From Desulfobulbaceae bacterium (GTDB lineage Bacteria > Desulfobacterota > Desulfobulbia > Desulfobulbales > SURF-16): DNA of 6,087 nt. The position numbers were made by a program, and so were the translations under genes. Shown here piece by piece: positions 1 through 5,571 of the stretch. The stretch lies in the NCBI GenBank assembly GCA_024763495.1, contig JANTFJ010000168.1, forward strand, positions 1 to 6,087, in the 5' to 3' direction. The notes beneath the pieces are model-generated. The model was not told where the DNA came from. It saw only the letters and a list, made by a program, of their open reading frames with translations, and made no database searches. Position 1 is the stretch's first letter. Every line of letters begins with the position of its first letter.

Positions 1-104
1 GCAATGGCTGCCAGGATACCGATAATGGCGACAACAATCATCAATTCGACAAGGGTAAAGCCTTTTTGATCCTTTTTTTTCATTTGGTTTAGTAATGTAA
101 TCAT
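1..104 (-). CDS. pilA: Type IV prepilin (PilA-like), 5' part only
   Basis: The first 34 codons of a minus-strand gene are present and the rest lies beyond the left edge. The protein starts with a 15-residue positively charged leader (MITLLNQMKKKDQKG). The class III signal motif follows: G15 before the cut, then F at +1 and E at +5 of the mature protein (FTLVELMIVVAIIGILAAI), which is the hydrophobic N-terminal helix. In this family a prepilin peptidase (PilD) cleaves after the Gly and N-methylates the Phe, and the helix packs into the pilus core. The ATG at 104 is chosen because a full SD precedes it. A second in-frame ATG at 83 would give an 8-residue leader but has no SD. A pseudopilin such as GspG is possible because the C-terminal part is not visible. 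The sigma54-type promoter upstream favours a major pilin. Confidence 0.88.
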   Translation of the reverse strand, partial: MITLLNQMKKKDQKGFTLVELMIVVAIIGILAAI

Positions 105-110
105 TGTAAA

Positions 111-118
111 CCTCCTTT
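111..118 (-). promoter_or_regulatory. Ribosome binding site of the pilin gene
   Basis: On the minus strand AAAGGAGG lies 6 nt upstream of the ATG at 104. It is a near-complete anti-16S match and decides the start in favour of 104 over the in-frame ATG at 83. Its strength suits a highly expressed structural protein. Confidence 0.85.
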
Positions 119-183
119 GGTTTGTCCTGCTGGTTAATATTCTCTGTAGTGAAGCTGTTTGTTTATATTTGATTTTCTTTTAA

Positions 184-199
184 AGCCAATTCCGTGCCA
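184..199 (-). promoter_or_regulatory. Sigma54 (RpoN) promoter of the pilin gene
   Basis: Read on the minus strand the site is TGGCACGGAATTGGCT. The sigma54 consensus is TGGCACG-N4-TTGC(A/T), so the -24 element is perfect, the spacing is exact and only one base of the -12 element differs. Transcription would start near 173, leaving a leader of about 70 nt before the ATG at 104. Pilin genes in many proteobacteria are driven by RpoN with the activator PilR, so the site agrees with the gene downstream. An A/T-rich tract (about 207-256) lies just upstream. It is where IHF-type bending would be expected, but I found only an imperfect IHF match near 242-247. Confidence 0.82.
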
Positions 200-315
200 T
201 GCCCTGACATTTTTAAAATTTTTTTTATTTATCTAATTTTATTGATAAATTTTAAAGTGAACAGCGTATGATCTATCGTGATATATTCAGGACATGATTT
301 TCACAAGGAACCAAC

Positions 316-351
316 TGACAATTTTTGTCATCGATTGAACAATTTTTGTCA
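316..351. promoter_or_regulatory. Tandem palindromic activator sites (PilR-like enhancer candidate)
   Basis: Two almost identical 15-bp sites lie in tandem: TGACAATTTTTGTCA at 316-330 and GAACAATTTTTGTCA at 337-351. The first is a perfect dyad (TGACAA/TTGTCA around a 3-nt centre) and the second departs in its left arm. Their centres are 21 bp apart, two helical turns, so both would face the same side of the helix. They lie about 145-180 bp upstream of the predicted pilin start site, the usual distance for an enhancer-binding activator of sigma54. PilR is the natural candidate, by inference from context. The sites are also 27 bp upstream of the -35 box of the rightward promoter, so an effect on that promoter is possible. 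Confidence 0.55.
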
Positions 352-377
352 GTGGAAGGGGGGCATTTTGTTCAGGC

Positions 378-406
378 TTGATATTAACAGATATCCATAA
401 TATAAA
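378..406 (+). promoter_or_regulatory. Sigma70-like promoter facing waaA
   Basis: TTGATA at 378-383 and TATAAA at 401-406 are separated by 17 bp. Each hexamer matches the consensus at 5 of 6 positions and the spacing is optimal. Transcription would start near 412-413, right at the edge of the 110-bp repeat array, giving waaA a leader of about 357 nt made mostly of repeats. Without the repeats the leader would be only about 25 nt, which suggests this was the original waa operon promoter. It is a prediction from sequence only. Confidence 0.55.
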
Positions 407-420
407 GGAAGCAATGCTGT

Positions 421-750
421 CAGGTAACGCTTCGCGCAACCTGACCTACGGGGTTCATCACCATGACATGAGCATGGTACCTGTGCAGGTCATGGTGGGA
501 GCGGAGCGAGTGCCATGACATTTATGCTGCCAGGTAACGCTTCGCGCAACCTGACCTACGGGGTTCATCGCCATGGCGTGAGCATGGTACCTGTGCAGGT
601 CATGGTGGGAGCGGAGCGAGTGCCATGACATTTATGCTGTCAGGTAACGCTTCGCGCAACCTGACCTACGGGGTTCATCGCCATGGCGCGAGCAGGGTAC
701 CTGTGCAGGTCATGGTGGGAGCGGAGCGACTTCCATGACATTTATGCTAC
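421..750 (+). repeat. Three tandem 110-bp repeats
   Basis: Three units of exactly 110 bp occupy 421-530, 531-640 and 641-750. Units 1 and 2 differ at about 4 positions and units 2 and 3 at about 6. Each begins CAGGTAACGCTTCGCGCAAC and contains several inverted repeats: CAGGT/ACCTG enclosing CGC-TTC-GCG at the start, and arms around the CATGGT...ACCTG-tg-CAGGT core. Unit 1 also has CACCATGAC/GTCATGGTG. The period is not a multiple of 3, so the array does not encode a repeat protein. A partial fourth start (ATGCTACCAG, 744-753) resembles the left junction ATGCTGTCAG (414-423). A diverged inverted copy lies at 5841-5934, so the unit is dispersed. Any waaA transcript from the promoter at 378-406 would carry three structured units in its leader. 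Confidence 0.93.
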
Positions 751-769
751 CAGAATATTTACAAAATTA

Positions 770-2041
770 ATGACCAATTCATTTGCCCAGAGAACCGTCT
801 TTCGTCTTTATCAACTGGCATGGAGTGCGGCTCTGCCGATTTTACACCGCAACCTCCGCCTGCGCCGGGGATGGGAGCAACGATTGCTGAAACAAAAAAT
901 TCAGCCCGGCGAATTGTGGATACAGGCGGCTTCAGTGGGAGAATCATACCTGGCCGGGGAAATTGTCCGCCGCCTGAACCCGGAGAAACGAATAAAAATC
1001 TTACTGACATCAAATACCAGCCAGGGTATGGAAATCCTGGAAAAAACCCGACGACGTGCCATGCGCTCGGAACTAAACCTGGAAGTTAAAACCAGCTATT
1101 TCCCCTTTGATCAGCCGGCAATAATGGCTCGGGCTCTGGCTGCCATCCGTCCCCGCCTGATTGTTCTCCTGGAAAGTGAACTCTGGCCGGGCCTGATGGC
1201 GGCAAGCAAGCTGCAAAAAATTAAAATTGCTGTGGTTAACGGCAGGATCAATGAAAAAAGTCTGAAACGCTATAAAATCTGGCCGTCTTTATGGCGTAAT
1301 CTCCGCCCTGATAAAATCCTGGCTATCTCCCAAAATGATATGGCCCGTTTTGCGACTCTTTTCGGGCCTGAAGTTGTCGAAAGCATGAATAATATAAAAT
1401 TTGACCGGGTAAATGAGCTGGGACTTGCCGCCGGTCGGGTTAACCCCTTAAGCGCGATGATCGGCCCGGAGGAACGGCTGGTGGTGCTGGGCTCGGTCAG
1501 GGAAGAAGAAGAAAAAGATATTACCTGGCTGATAAAAAATATTATGCGGAAAGCGCCAGACACGATTATTGGTCTTTTTCCCCGGCACATGCACCGTTTA
1601 AAATCATGGCAAAAATCATTGGCCCGCATTTCCCTGCCCTGGCTGTTACGATCAGATATTCACGATCAGGTAAAAAGCGGCACTGTTGTTCTCTGGGATG
1701 TAATGGGCGAACTTTCTCCGGCTTATGCTATTGCCCAGGCCGTCTTTGTCGGCGGCAGCCTGGCTCCGGTGGGCGGTCAAAATTTTCTTGAACCGCTGAC
1801 CTGCGGCATAAGGCCGGTAATAGGGCCGCACTGGACTAATTTTGCCTGGATTGGCCGGGAAATTATTCGCCTGGGACTGGTGACCGAGGTCGAAACCCGG
1901 CAGGCACTGAAAGATATTTTGTTGAGAGAGTTAAACCGTCCTTTACAGCGGCAGGAAGTCAGGCAGGCGGTAATTGCTTATGTCCGCAGCCGTCAGGGCG
2001 GAACCCGGCAGGCATGTCAGGTAATAAAAGAATTACTGTAA
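770..2041 (+). CDS. waaA: 3-deoxy-D-manno-octulosonic acid (Kdo) transferase
   Basis: This inner-membrane-associated GT30 enzyme transfers Kdo from CMP-Kdo to the lipid A precursor, the step that starts the lipopolysaccharide core. From ATG 770 it has 423 residues, matching the family (E. coli about 425). Visible motifs are RRGWEQRL (32-39), AASVGE (53-58, E58 being the expected catalytic base), ESELWPG (135-141), PRHMHR (271-276) and the C-terminal nucleotide-sugar region GGS (328-330) with GGQNFLEPL (335-343). The frame stays open upstream to an ATG at 683, but those 29 residues are encoded by the tandem repeat and extend past the family length, so 770 is preferred despite a poor SD. The stop codon lies inside the left terminus of a mobile element. 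Without the insertion the protein would end ELLTS rather than ELL. It is the first gene of a waaA-waaG-waaP operon. Confidence 0.95.
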   Translation: MTNSFAQRTVFRLYQLAWSAALPILHRNLRLRRGWEQRLLKQKIQPGELWIQAASVGESYLAGEIVRRLNPEKRIKILLTSNTSQGMEILEKTRRRAMRSELNLEVKTSYFPFDQPAIMARALAAIRPRLIVLLESELWPGLMAASKLQKIKIAVVNGRINEKSLKRYKIWPSLWRNLRPDKILAISQNDMARFATLFGPEVVESMNNIKFDRVNELGLAAGRVNPLSAMIGPEERLVVLGSVREEEEKDITWLIKNIMRKAPDTIIGLFPRHMHRLKSWQKSLARISLPWLLRSDIHDQVKSGTVVLWDVMGELSPAYAIAQAVFVGGSLAPVGGQNFLEPLTCGIRPVIGPHWTNFAWIGREIIRLGLVTEVETRQALKDILLRELNRPLQRQEVRQAVIAYVRSRQGGTRQACQVIKELL

Positions 2042-2383
2042 CTGCTCACAGGGCACCGCATATTTCCGCCATCAGCCCGGTTTACGTATGACTAATACGC
2101 GGTACCGGTCTGATGACGAAAATCTATCGGAGTCTCCCTCCGGTCGCTTACCTGCACCCTGTAAACAGTTACAAATACTGGGATTTGCAATCATTAGGTG
2201 TAAATATTCGGGTTGGGTAAAATCTACCCTTCTCTACCCCTTTATTAAATGTTCGGATAGTGCCCCAGATTTGTTCGTTTCGGCGTGTTCACTATAGTAT
2301 ACTATGTGAATCACGCCTAAACGGGCGAAGGGGGGGTGCTAGCCGAACATTTACCATTAGGTGCTTGCCCTATGAGTAGTTAC
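2038..2383. mobile_element. 346-bp GTAAC-ended MITE with 8-bp target duplication
   Basis: The element begins GTAACTGCTCACAGGG and ends CCCTATGAGTAGTTAC, so its ends are imperfect inverted repeats. The direct repeat GAATTACT flanks it exactly (2030-2037 and 2384-2391), which is direct evidence of transposition. No transposase fits inside. Internal structure: a GTAAC...GTTAC sub-unit at 2038-2172 with ends matching at 14 of 16 positions; within it TGATGACGAAAATCT (shared with 5347-5361) and, read on the minus strand, an AGGTAAGCG...GAGACTCCG module shared with 4689-4717. A separate palindrome is nested at 2246-2353. GTAA termini with 8-bp duplications are the pattern of the IS66 family, so mobilisation by an IS66-type transposase elsewhere is inferred. 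The insertion lies between waaA and waaG. No terminator with a U-run is seen in it. Confidence 0.85.
2246..2353. mobile_element. 108-bp near-perfect palindrome, nested TA-type MITE
   Basis: TAAATGTTCGG (2246-2256) and CCGAACATTTA (2343-2353) are perfect 11-bp inverted ends, and the pairing continues inward through CCCC/GGGG. The centre is another strong hairpin: CGTTT/AAACG, GGCGTG/CACGCC, TTCAC/GTGAA and ATAG/CTAT around a TATA loop at 2298-2301. The outermost TA on each side can be read as a TA target duplication, the pattern of MITEs mobilised by IS630/Tc1-mariner transposases. It lies inside the GTAAC-ended element at 2038-2383 and has unrelated ends, so it is probably a later insertion. 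No U-run follows the hairpin, so it is not a typical intrinsic terminator, but in a waaA-waaG transcript it would fold very stably. Confidence 0.72.
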
Positions 2384-2426
2384 GAATTACTTACATCTTA
2401 AATAAGTAAACTTTAAATACGTGTTT

Positions 2427-3569
2427 ATGAAATTAGCCTTTCTAATTAATAACTTCTATCCATATGGCGGACTGGAAAAGAACTTTTTGCGTATTGTTCG
2501 GGCCTGCGCGGATAATGGCCATGACATAAAAATTTTTACAATGTCATGGCAGGGAGATAAACCTGAAAACGCGGAAATCATTTTATTGGCCGGAAAAGGG
2601 CTGACCAATCATGGCCGGGCCCGCTCTTTTATCAATCAATTTCACAGCCGCATAAACCACCCCGATTTTGATCTTATTGTCGGCTTCAATCGACTGCCCG
2701 GACTTGATCTCTATTATGCCGCTGATGTCTGTTATGTCCTTGATATTGCCAGGCGGCGCAACTTTATTTCCCGGCTTACAAGCCGTTATCGAACCTATGC
2801 CGCTTTTGAAAAAGCGGTATTTGGAAAAAAATCCACTACCCATATCATGTACCTTGCCGAGGCTGAAAAAAAAAATTATATCGGCGTTTACGGCACACCG
2901 CCTGATCGATTTCACTATCTGCCGCCTGGTATTGACAAAGAAAAAATCAGAAAAAATTCAAGCAAAGAAGTTCAGCGCGCAACAAGAAACGAGTTTGGAG
3001 TGAAATCAGCTGAATTTATGCTGCTTATGATTGGCTCGGATTTTGTTCGCAAAGGGGTTTCCCGCTCAATTACGGCCTTGGCGGCGCTGCCCGATGACCT
3101 TCAAAAAAAAACCAGCCTCTTCATTATCGGCAAAGGAAAAGAAAAAAAATATCTTCGCCAGGCCTGTCAGGCCGGAATTGGGAACAGGGTTCATTTCCTG
3201 GGAATGCGGCAGGATGTACCGCGATTTCTGGCTGCGGCTGACTTACTTATTCATCCGGCGATAACGGAAAATACCGGTAATGTCATTGTTGAAGCACTGG
3301 TCTGCGGACGTGCCGTACTGGCAACCGAAATTTGCGGTTATGCTTTCCATGTAAAAAAAGCAGGGGCGGGATGCGTTGTCGCGGAGCCTTTTGACCAGAA
3401 AGAGCTGAATCAAATGCTAAGTAATATGCTCCAACCTGATTCTTTACGTAATTGGGGAAAAAACGGCTTTGCCTATGCCGACAAGGTTGATTTGTACAGC
3501 CGGCCCCAGGCAGCCCTGCAAATTATCGAAAACCTGGCTTTGGCAAAACAGGCTGGAGATTTCACGTGA
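2427..3569 (+). CDS. waaG: LPS core glycosyltransferase, WaaG (glucosyltransferase I) family
   Basis: This is a GT4-family, GT-B fold enzyme acting at the cytoplasmic face of the inner membrane. In E. coli WaaG adds the first outer-core glucose to heptose II; the sugar used here is not known. From ATG 2427 it has 380 residues (E. coli about 374). Counting from the alternative GTG at 2421, motifs are FYPYGGLEKNFLRI (12-25), VGFNRLPGLDLYYAADVCY (87-105), SRLTSRYRTYAAFE (117-130), IGSDFVRKGV (204-213) and the donor-site EX7E pair E283/E291 before AVLATEICGYA. All have clear counterparts in E. coli WaaG. GTG 2421 gives two more residues. Neither start has a good SD, which may reflect former coupling to waaA, whose original stop (2399-2401) lay 19-25 nt upstream. 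The 3' end overlaps waaP by 4 bp. Confidence 0.93.
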   Translation: MKLAFLINNFYPYGGLEKNFLRIVRACADNGHDIKIFTMSWQGDKPENAEIILLAGKGLTNHGRARSFINQFHSRINHPDFDLIVGFNRLPGLDLYYAADVCYVLDIARRRNFISRLTSRYRTYAAFEKAVFGKKSTTHIMYLAEAEKKNYIGVYGTPPDRFHYLPPGIDKEKIRKNSSKEVQRATRNEFGVKSAEFMLLMIGSDFVRKGVSRSITALAALPDDLQKKTSLFIIGKGKEKKYLRQACQAGIGNRVHFLGMRQDVPRFLAAADLLIHPAITENTGNVIVEALVCGRAVLATEICGYAFHVKKAGAGCVVAEPFDQKELNQMLSNMLQPDSLRNWGKNGFAYADKVDLYSRPQAALQIIENLALAKQAGDFT

Positions 3570-4453
3570 ATACCCTGGCATCTCCAGTAAAAATAAGCGT
3601 AAAACATGGTGAAGAGAATGGATCTTTATCTACTATAATCTACAATGTAGAATACCAGGACAAATTGCTTGGACAAGGTCTTGACAACTTTTCCATGTTT
3701 GCCGGGCTGCGAAATGGAACTGTTATAAAAAAACAACAGGATCGCGCAGTTTTTCGTTTTAATATGATCGGATCAGTTTTTTATTTAAAAAAACATGAAA
3801 GAGAAAAACAGCTGCACGGTAAAATTTCCAATAATCCTCAGCTATCCTGGTCTTCTGAGGGGGGCAGGGAGTTCGCCTTTTTGTGCGCCTTTCGCAACAA
3901 CGATCTTGCCACCGCAATACCGGTTGCCATGGGGGAAAAAGTATATGGTGATAAAACAGTAGAGTCTTTTTTGCTCACCGAGAATTTTTCACCCTATGTT
4001 CAGCTTGAGTATATTATAAGGAACAGGCCTGAATTACTTTCCGGCCTGGAAAATAGCCAAAAGAGAAAAAATATTCTGCTGGCTGTTGCCGATTACGCCC
4101 GGAGGATGCACCTGGCCGGCTTTAATCACCAGGATTTTAATGCCACCCATGTACTGCTAGATGATATTGACAGGGATAAGCCAGACATAGCTCTCTTTGA
4201 CCTGCAACGGGTAGATCAAAACAGGCTTCACAAAATACGCTGGCCGATTAAATCCCTGGCGGAATTTAATTACAGTATCAGGGAGAACAATGTTTTTTCT
4301 AATCAGGAACGTCTTTTTTTATTTTGCGCCTACAAAGGGCAATCAGCAAATCATCTTTCTCTCTATAACCGTTTCCTGTGGAAATGGATCACTGCCAAAA
4401 CAAACCGTATTGCCCGCCATACCGCTAAAAGGCACGCCAGGAACCACGGTTAA
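3566..4453 (+). CDS. waaP: LPS core heptose kinase, WaaP family
   Basis: A kinase-fold protein of 295 residues (E. coli WaaP about 265) that in the known family uses ATP to phosphorylate heptose I of the inner core, adding negative charge that stabilises the outer membrane. Kinase landmarks: a beta-strand lysine region YLKKHE (73-78), a possible helix-C glutamate in REF (E102), the catalytic loop HQDFNATHVLL (188-198) with D190 as the expected catalytic base, and the metal-binding FDLQR (211-215) in place of DFG. The C-terminus is rich in Lys, Arg and His. The GTG start overlaps the waaG stop (GTGA), with GGAG 7 nt upstream at 3555-3558, so translation is probably coupled. The first ~20 residues are not family-like. 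The closely related InaA/Kdo-kinase-like proteins are the main alternative, but adjacency to waaG favours WaaP. Confidence 0.88.
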   Translation: MNTLASPVKISVKHGEENGSLSTIIYNVEYQDKLLGQGLDNFSMFAGLRNGTVIKKQQDRAVFRFNMIGSVFYLKKHEREKQLHGKISNNPQLSWSSEGGREFAFLCAFRNNDLATAIPVAMGEKVYGDKTVESFLLTENFSPYVQLEYIIRNRPELLSGLENSQKRKNILLAVADYARRMHLAGFNHQDFNATHVLLDDIDRDKPDIALFDLQRVDQNRLHKIRWPIKSLAEFNYSIRENNVFSNQERLFLFCAYKGQSANHLSLYNRFLWKWITAKTNRIARHTAKRHARNHG

Positions 4454-4460
4454 ACGTAAG

Positions 4461-4557
4461 GTAAGCGTTCACCAGCACCTCACGGAGTCGGAGTTTATGC
4501 CCTGTTTTTAAGGGTGCTTACCTCTTTGCCCATTTGAGCCTGCTTGAACAGCACCAG
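4461..4557 (+). repeat. Dispersed repeat after waaP, copy of the 5711-5841 element
   Basis: GTAAGCGTTCACCAGCACCTCA (4461-4482) and the 35-bp stretch 4523-4557 match the left half of the element at 5711-5841 (20/21 and 33/35 identities). Between these blocks this copy carries 40 extra bases (4483-4522) that are absent from the other. The extra segment contains a weak CCCT/AGGG stem and, on the minus strand, GGGCATAAACTCCG, which recurs at 4756-4769. No matching right-hand inverted terminus was found, so the copy looks truncated. Its left end GTAAGCG lies 7 nt past the waaP stop. 4558-4631 holds nothing I recognise. Confidence 0.7.
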
Positions 4558-4631
4558 CTATATTGAGGATTGCTTAATTGCAGATCACTTCTCTAAATGC
4601 CCACATTGTGTCTAAGAATGCGAAGTTATTT

Positions 4632-4879
4632 GTAACTATTCAGGTAGGGGCGAAAAACTGTCCAAACCACCGACCTGTAACTGTTCAGAGGTAAGCGAAC
4701 GAAGTGAGACTCCGTGTGCTTTAGCTGTGCGTGATAAGGCTGGCACCCATTCGGGCATAAACTCCGCATACTAATGCTATGTAAGACAGACTTATCAGGT
4801 GCAGATGAAGTAAGTGCAGCTGAATAGTTACAATTACAGGGGTTAGCGAAGTTAGGACGCTTACCCCATGAGTAGTTAC
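4632..4879. mobile_element. 248-bp GTAAC-ended MITE, near-perfect 8-bp duplication
   Basis: The left end GTAACTATTCAGG and the right end CCCCATGAGTAGTTAC are imperfect inverted repeats. The flanks AGTTATTT (4624-4631) and AATTATTT (4880-4887) match at 7 of 8 positions, consistent with an older 8-bp duplication. Inside are further copies of the terminus: GTAACTGTTCAG at 4677-4688 and CTGAATAGTTAC at 4820-4831, the latter a perfect 12-bp inverted match to the left end. A GGTAAGCG...GAGACTCCG module (4690-4717) is shared with the other elements. It lies between the convergent waaP and CoA-binding genes, 11 nt beyond the stop of the latter, and no open frame in it looks real. Confidence 0.75.
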
Positions 4880-4898
4880 AATTATTTTTGAATAAACC

Positions 4899-5306
4899 CT
4901 AAGCCGGCAAATCGGCATGATCAATTTTTATACAGCGATCCATCACAACCGCCAGACCTGCCTGCCTGGCCAGGTCGGCAGCTTCGTGGTTGACAACACC
5001 CTGCTGCATCCAGATTACCTTTGCCTTTATTTTTATAGCCTCCTCGACAACAGGCTTGATTTCAGACGAACGGCGAAAGATATCTACAATGTCAACAGGT
5101 TGCGGGATGGCTGCCAGATCAGGATAACAGGTCTGGCCGAGAATTTCATTCTGGCCTGGATTAACCGGGATAACAGTGTAACCGGCATCAATTAAATAGC
5201 TTGCCACTTGATGACTGGGGCGGCTTGCCTTGGGTGAAAGGCCGACAACAGCAATATTTTTATAACTGGTCAAAATATTTTTAATTTCGTTAAAATCTAC
5301 AAGCAT
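4899..5306 (-). CDS. CoA-binding domain protein (COG1832/YccU family)
   Basis: This 135-residue cytoplasmic protein is a single Rossmann-type CoA-binding domain, like the N-terminal part of succinyl-CoA synthetase alpha but without the ligase part. Visible elements are the nucleotide-binding segment AVVGLSPKASRPSHQVASYL (19-38), VIPVNPG (45-51), DIVDIFRRSSE (72-82), VIWMQQGVVN (97-106) and VMDRCIKIDH (121-130), all typical of the family. Its physiological role is not established, so no symbol is given. ATG 5306 is supported by AAAGGA 7 nt upstream. It is transcribed towards waaP. A mobile element lies directly upstream of its SD, so any original promoter now sits at least 117 bp further away. 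No strong replacement promoter was recognised inside that element. Confidence 0.9.
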   Translation of the reverse strand: MLVDFNEIKNILTSYKNIAVVGLSPKASRPSHQVASYLIDAGYTVIPVNPGQNEILGQTCYPDLAAIPQPVDIVDIFRRSSEIKPVVEEAIKIKAKVIWMQQGVVNHEAADLARQAGLAVVMDRCIKIDHADLPA

Positions 5307-5313
5307 TATTTTT

Positions 5314-5319
5314 TCCTTT
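5314..5319 (-). promoter_or_regulatory. SD of the CoA-binding gene, partly inside a target duplication
   Basis: Minus-strand AAAGGA lies 7 nt before the ATG at 5306. Five of its six bases fall within the target duplication (plus-strand CCTTTGGC at 5315-5322), so the insertion left the SD intact and made a second copy of its core at 5432-5439. Confidence 0.75.
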
Positions 5320-5322
5320 GGC

Positions 5323-5431
5323 GTAACGGCTCACAGGGCACCGGAGTGATGACGAAAATCTCCGGCACCCTGTAAACAGTTACTGTTCGATGTTTTTAAC
5401 GATTATGAGTTTTAAGGGTGTGAGTAGTTAC
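5323..5431. mobile_element. 109-bp GTAAC-ended MITE with perfect 8-bp target duplication
   Basis: The element begins GTAACGGCTCACAGGG and ends GGGTGTGAGTAGTTAC. CCTTTGGC abuts both ends exactly (5315-5322 and 5432-5439). The left half, 5323-5383, is itself a hairpin: outer arms match at 13 of 16 positions (GTAACGGCTCACAGGG against the complement of CCCTGTAAACAGTTAC), with an inner CCGGAG/CTCCGG stem (5341-5346, 5360-5365) and a 13-nt loop TGATGACGAAAAT. That loop and the arms are shared with 2038-2172, of which this looks like a shortened version. It is the smallest of the three family members here and cannot encode its own transposase. Confidence 0.85.
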
Positions 5432-5471
5432 CCTTTGGCAGAACCCAGCCGGTTCCGGCCGGATTTTCGAT

Positions 5472-5511
5472 CATTTTCCGCGAACAGCTGGGCTATTTAA
5501 GCGGAAAAATG
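5472..5511. repeat. Inverted repeat of unknown role
   Basis: CATTTTCCGC (5472-5481) and GCGGAAAAATG (5501-5511) are inverted copies with one extra A in the right arm, separated by 19 nt containing CAGCTG. It lies about 165-205 bp upstream of the CoA-binding gene, outside the mobile element, so it might have been part of that gene's original control region. The surrounding 5440-5571 holds no recognisable gene. Confidence 0.4.
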
Positions 5512-5571
5512 AGCCAATTTCTTCGGCTTTGCAGTCGACTTCCTATTCCCGGACAGACTCCTGGTGCTATT

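Noticed and set aside
414..518. A 34-codon frame starting at ATG 414 with AAGGA just upstream
   Set aside because: It is encoded by the first repeat unit, its SD would fall upstream of the predicted transcription start, and the later units (period 110) do not keep the frame. Nothing suggests a real peptide.
421..750. CRISPR array as an explanation of the tandem repeats
   Set aside because: The whole 110-bp unit is conserved from copy to copy, with no variable spacers and no cas genes nearby.
683..769. A longer waaA reading frame starting at ATG 683
   Set aside because: The extra 29 codons lie mainly in the third tandem repeat, have no WaaA-like content and push the length past the family norm. 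The start at 770 gives 423 residues, as expected.
2105..2130. Hammerhead ribozyme-like core words (CTGATGA next to CGAAA), also near 5347-5359
   Set aside because: No stem II separates the two words, and the second site lacks the leading C of CTGATGA. The surrounding pairing is explained by the element's own inverted repeat.
2088..2297. A 69-codon plus-strand frame within the first mobile element
   Set aside because: It runs across two nested palindromic elements, has no SD and shows no recognisable domain. It is a by-product of repeat sequence.
4500..4514. Possible terminator after waaP (CCCT/AGGG)
   Set aside because: The stem is only 4 bp, the T-run is in the loop and not after the stem, and the segment is an indel within a dispersed repeat.
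4737..4752. Possible sigma54 site (TGGCACCCATTCGGGC)
   Set aside because: The -24 part matches, but the required GC of the -12 element is out of place by one base, and no gene follows. It lies inside a mobile element.
4721..4924. A 67-codon minus-strand frame overlapping the 3' end of the CoA-binding gene
   Set aside because: It lies mostly inside the 248-bp element and overlaps a well-supported gene. Its repetitive Leu/His/Thr content has no family signature.
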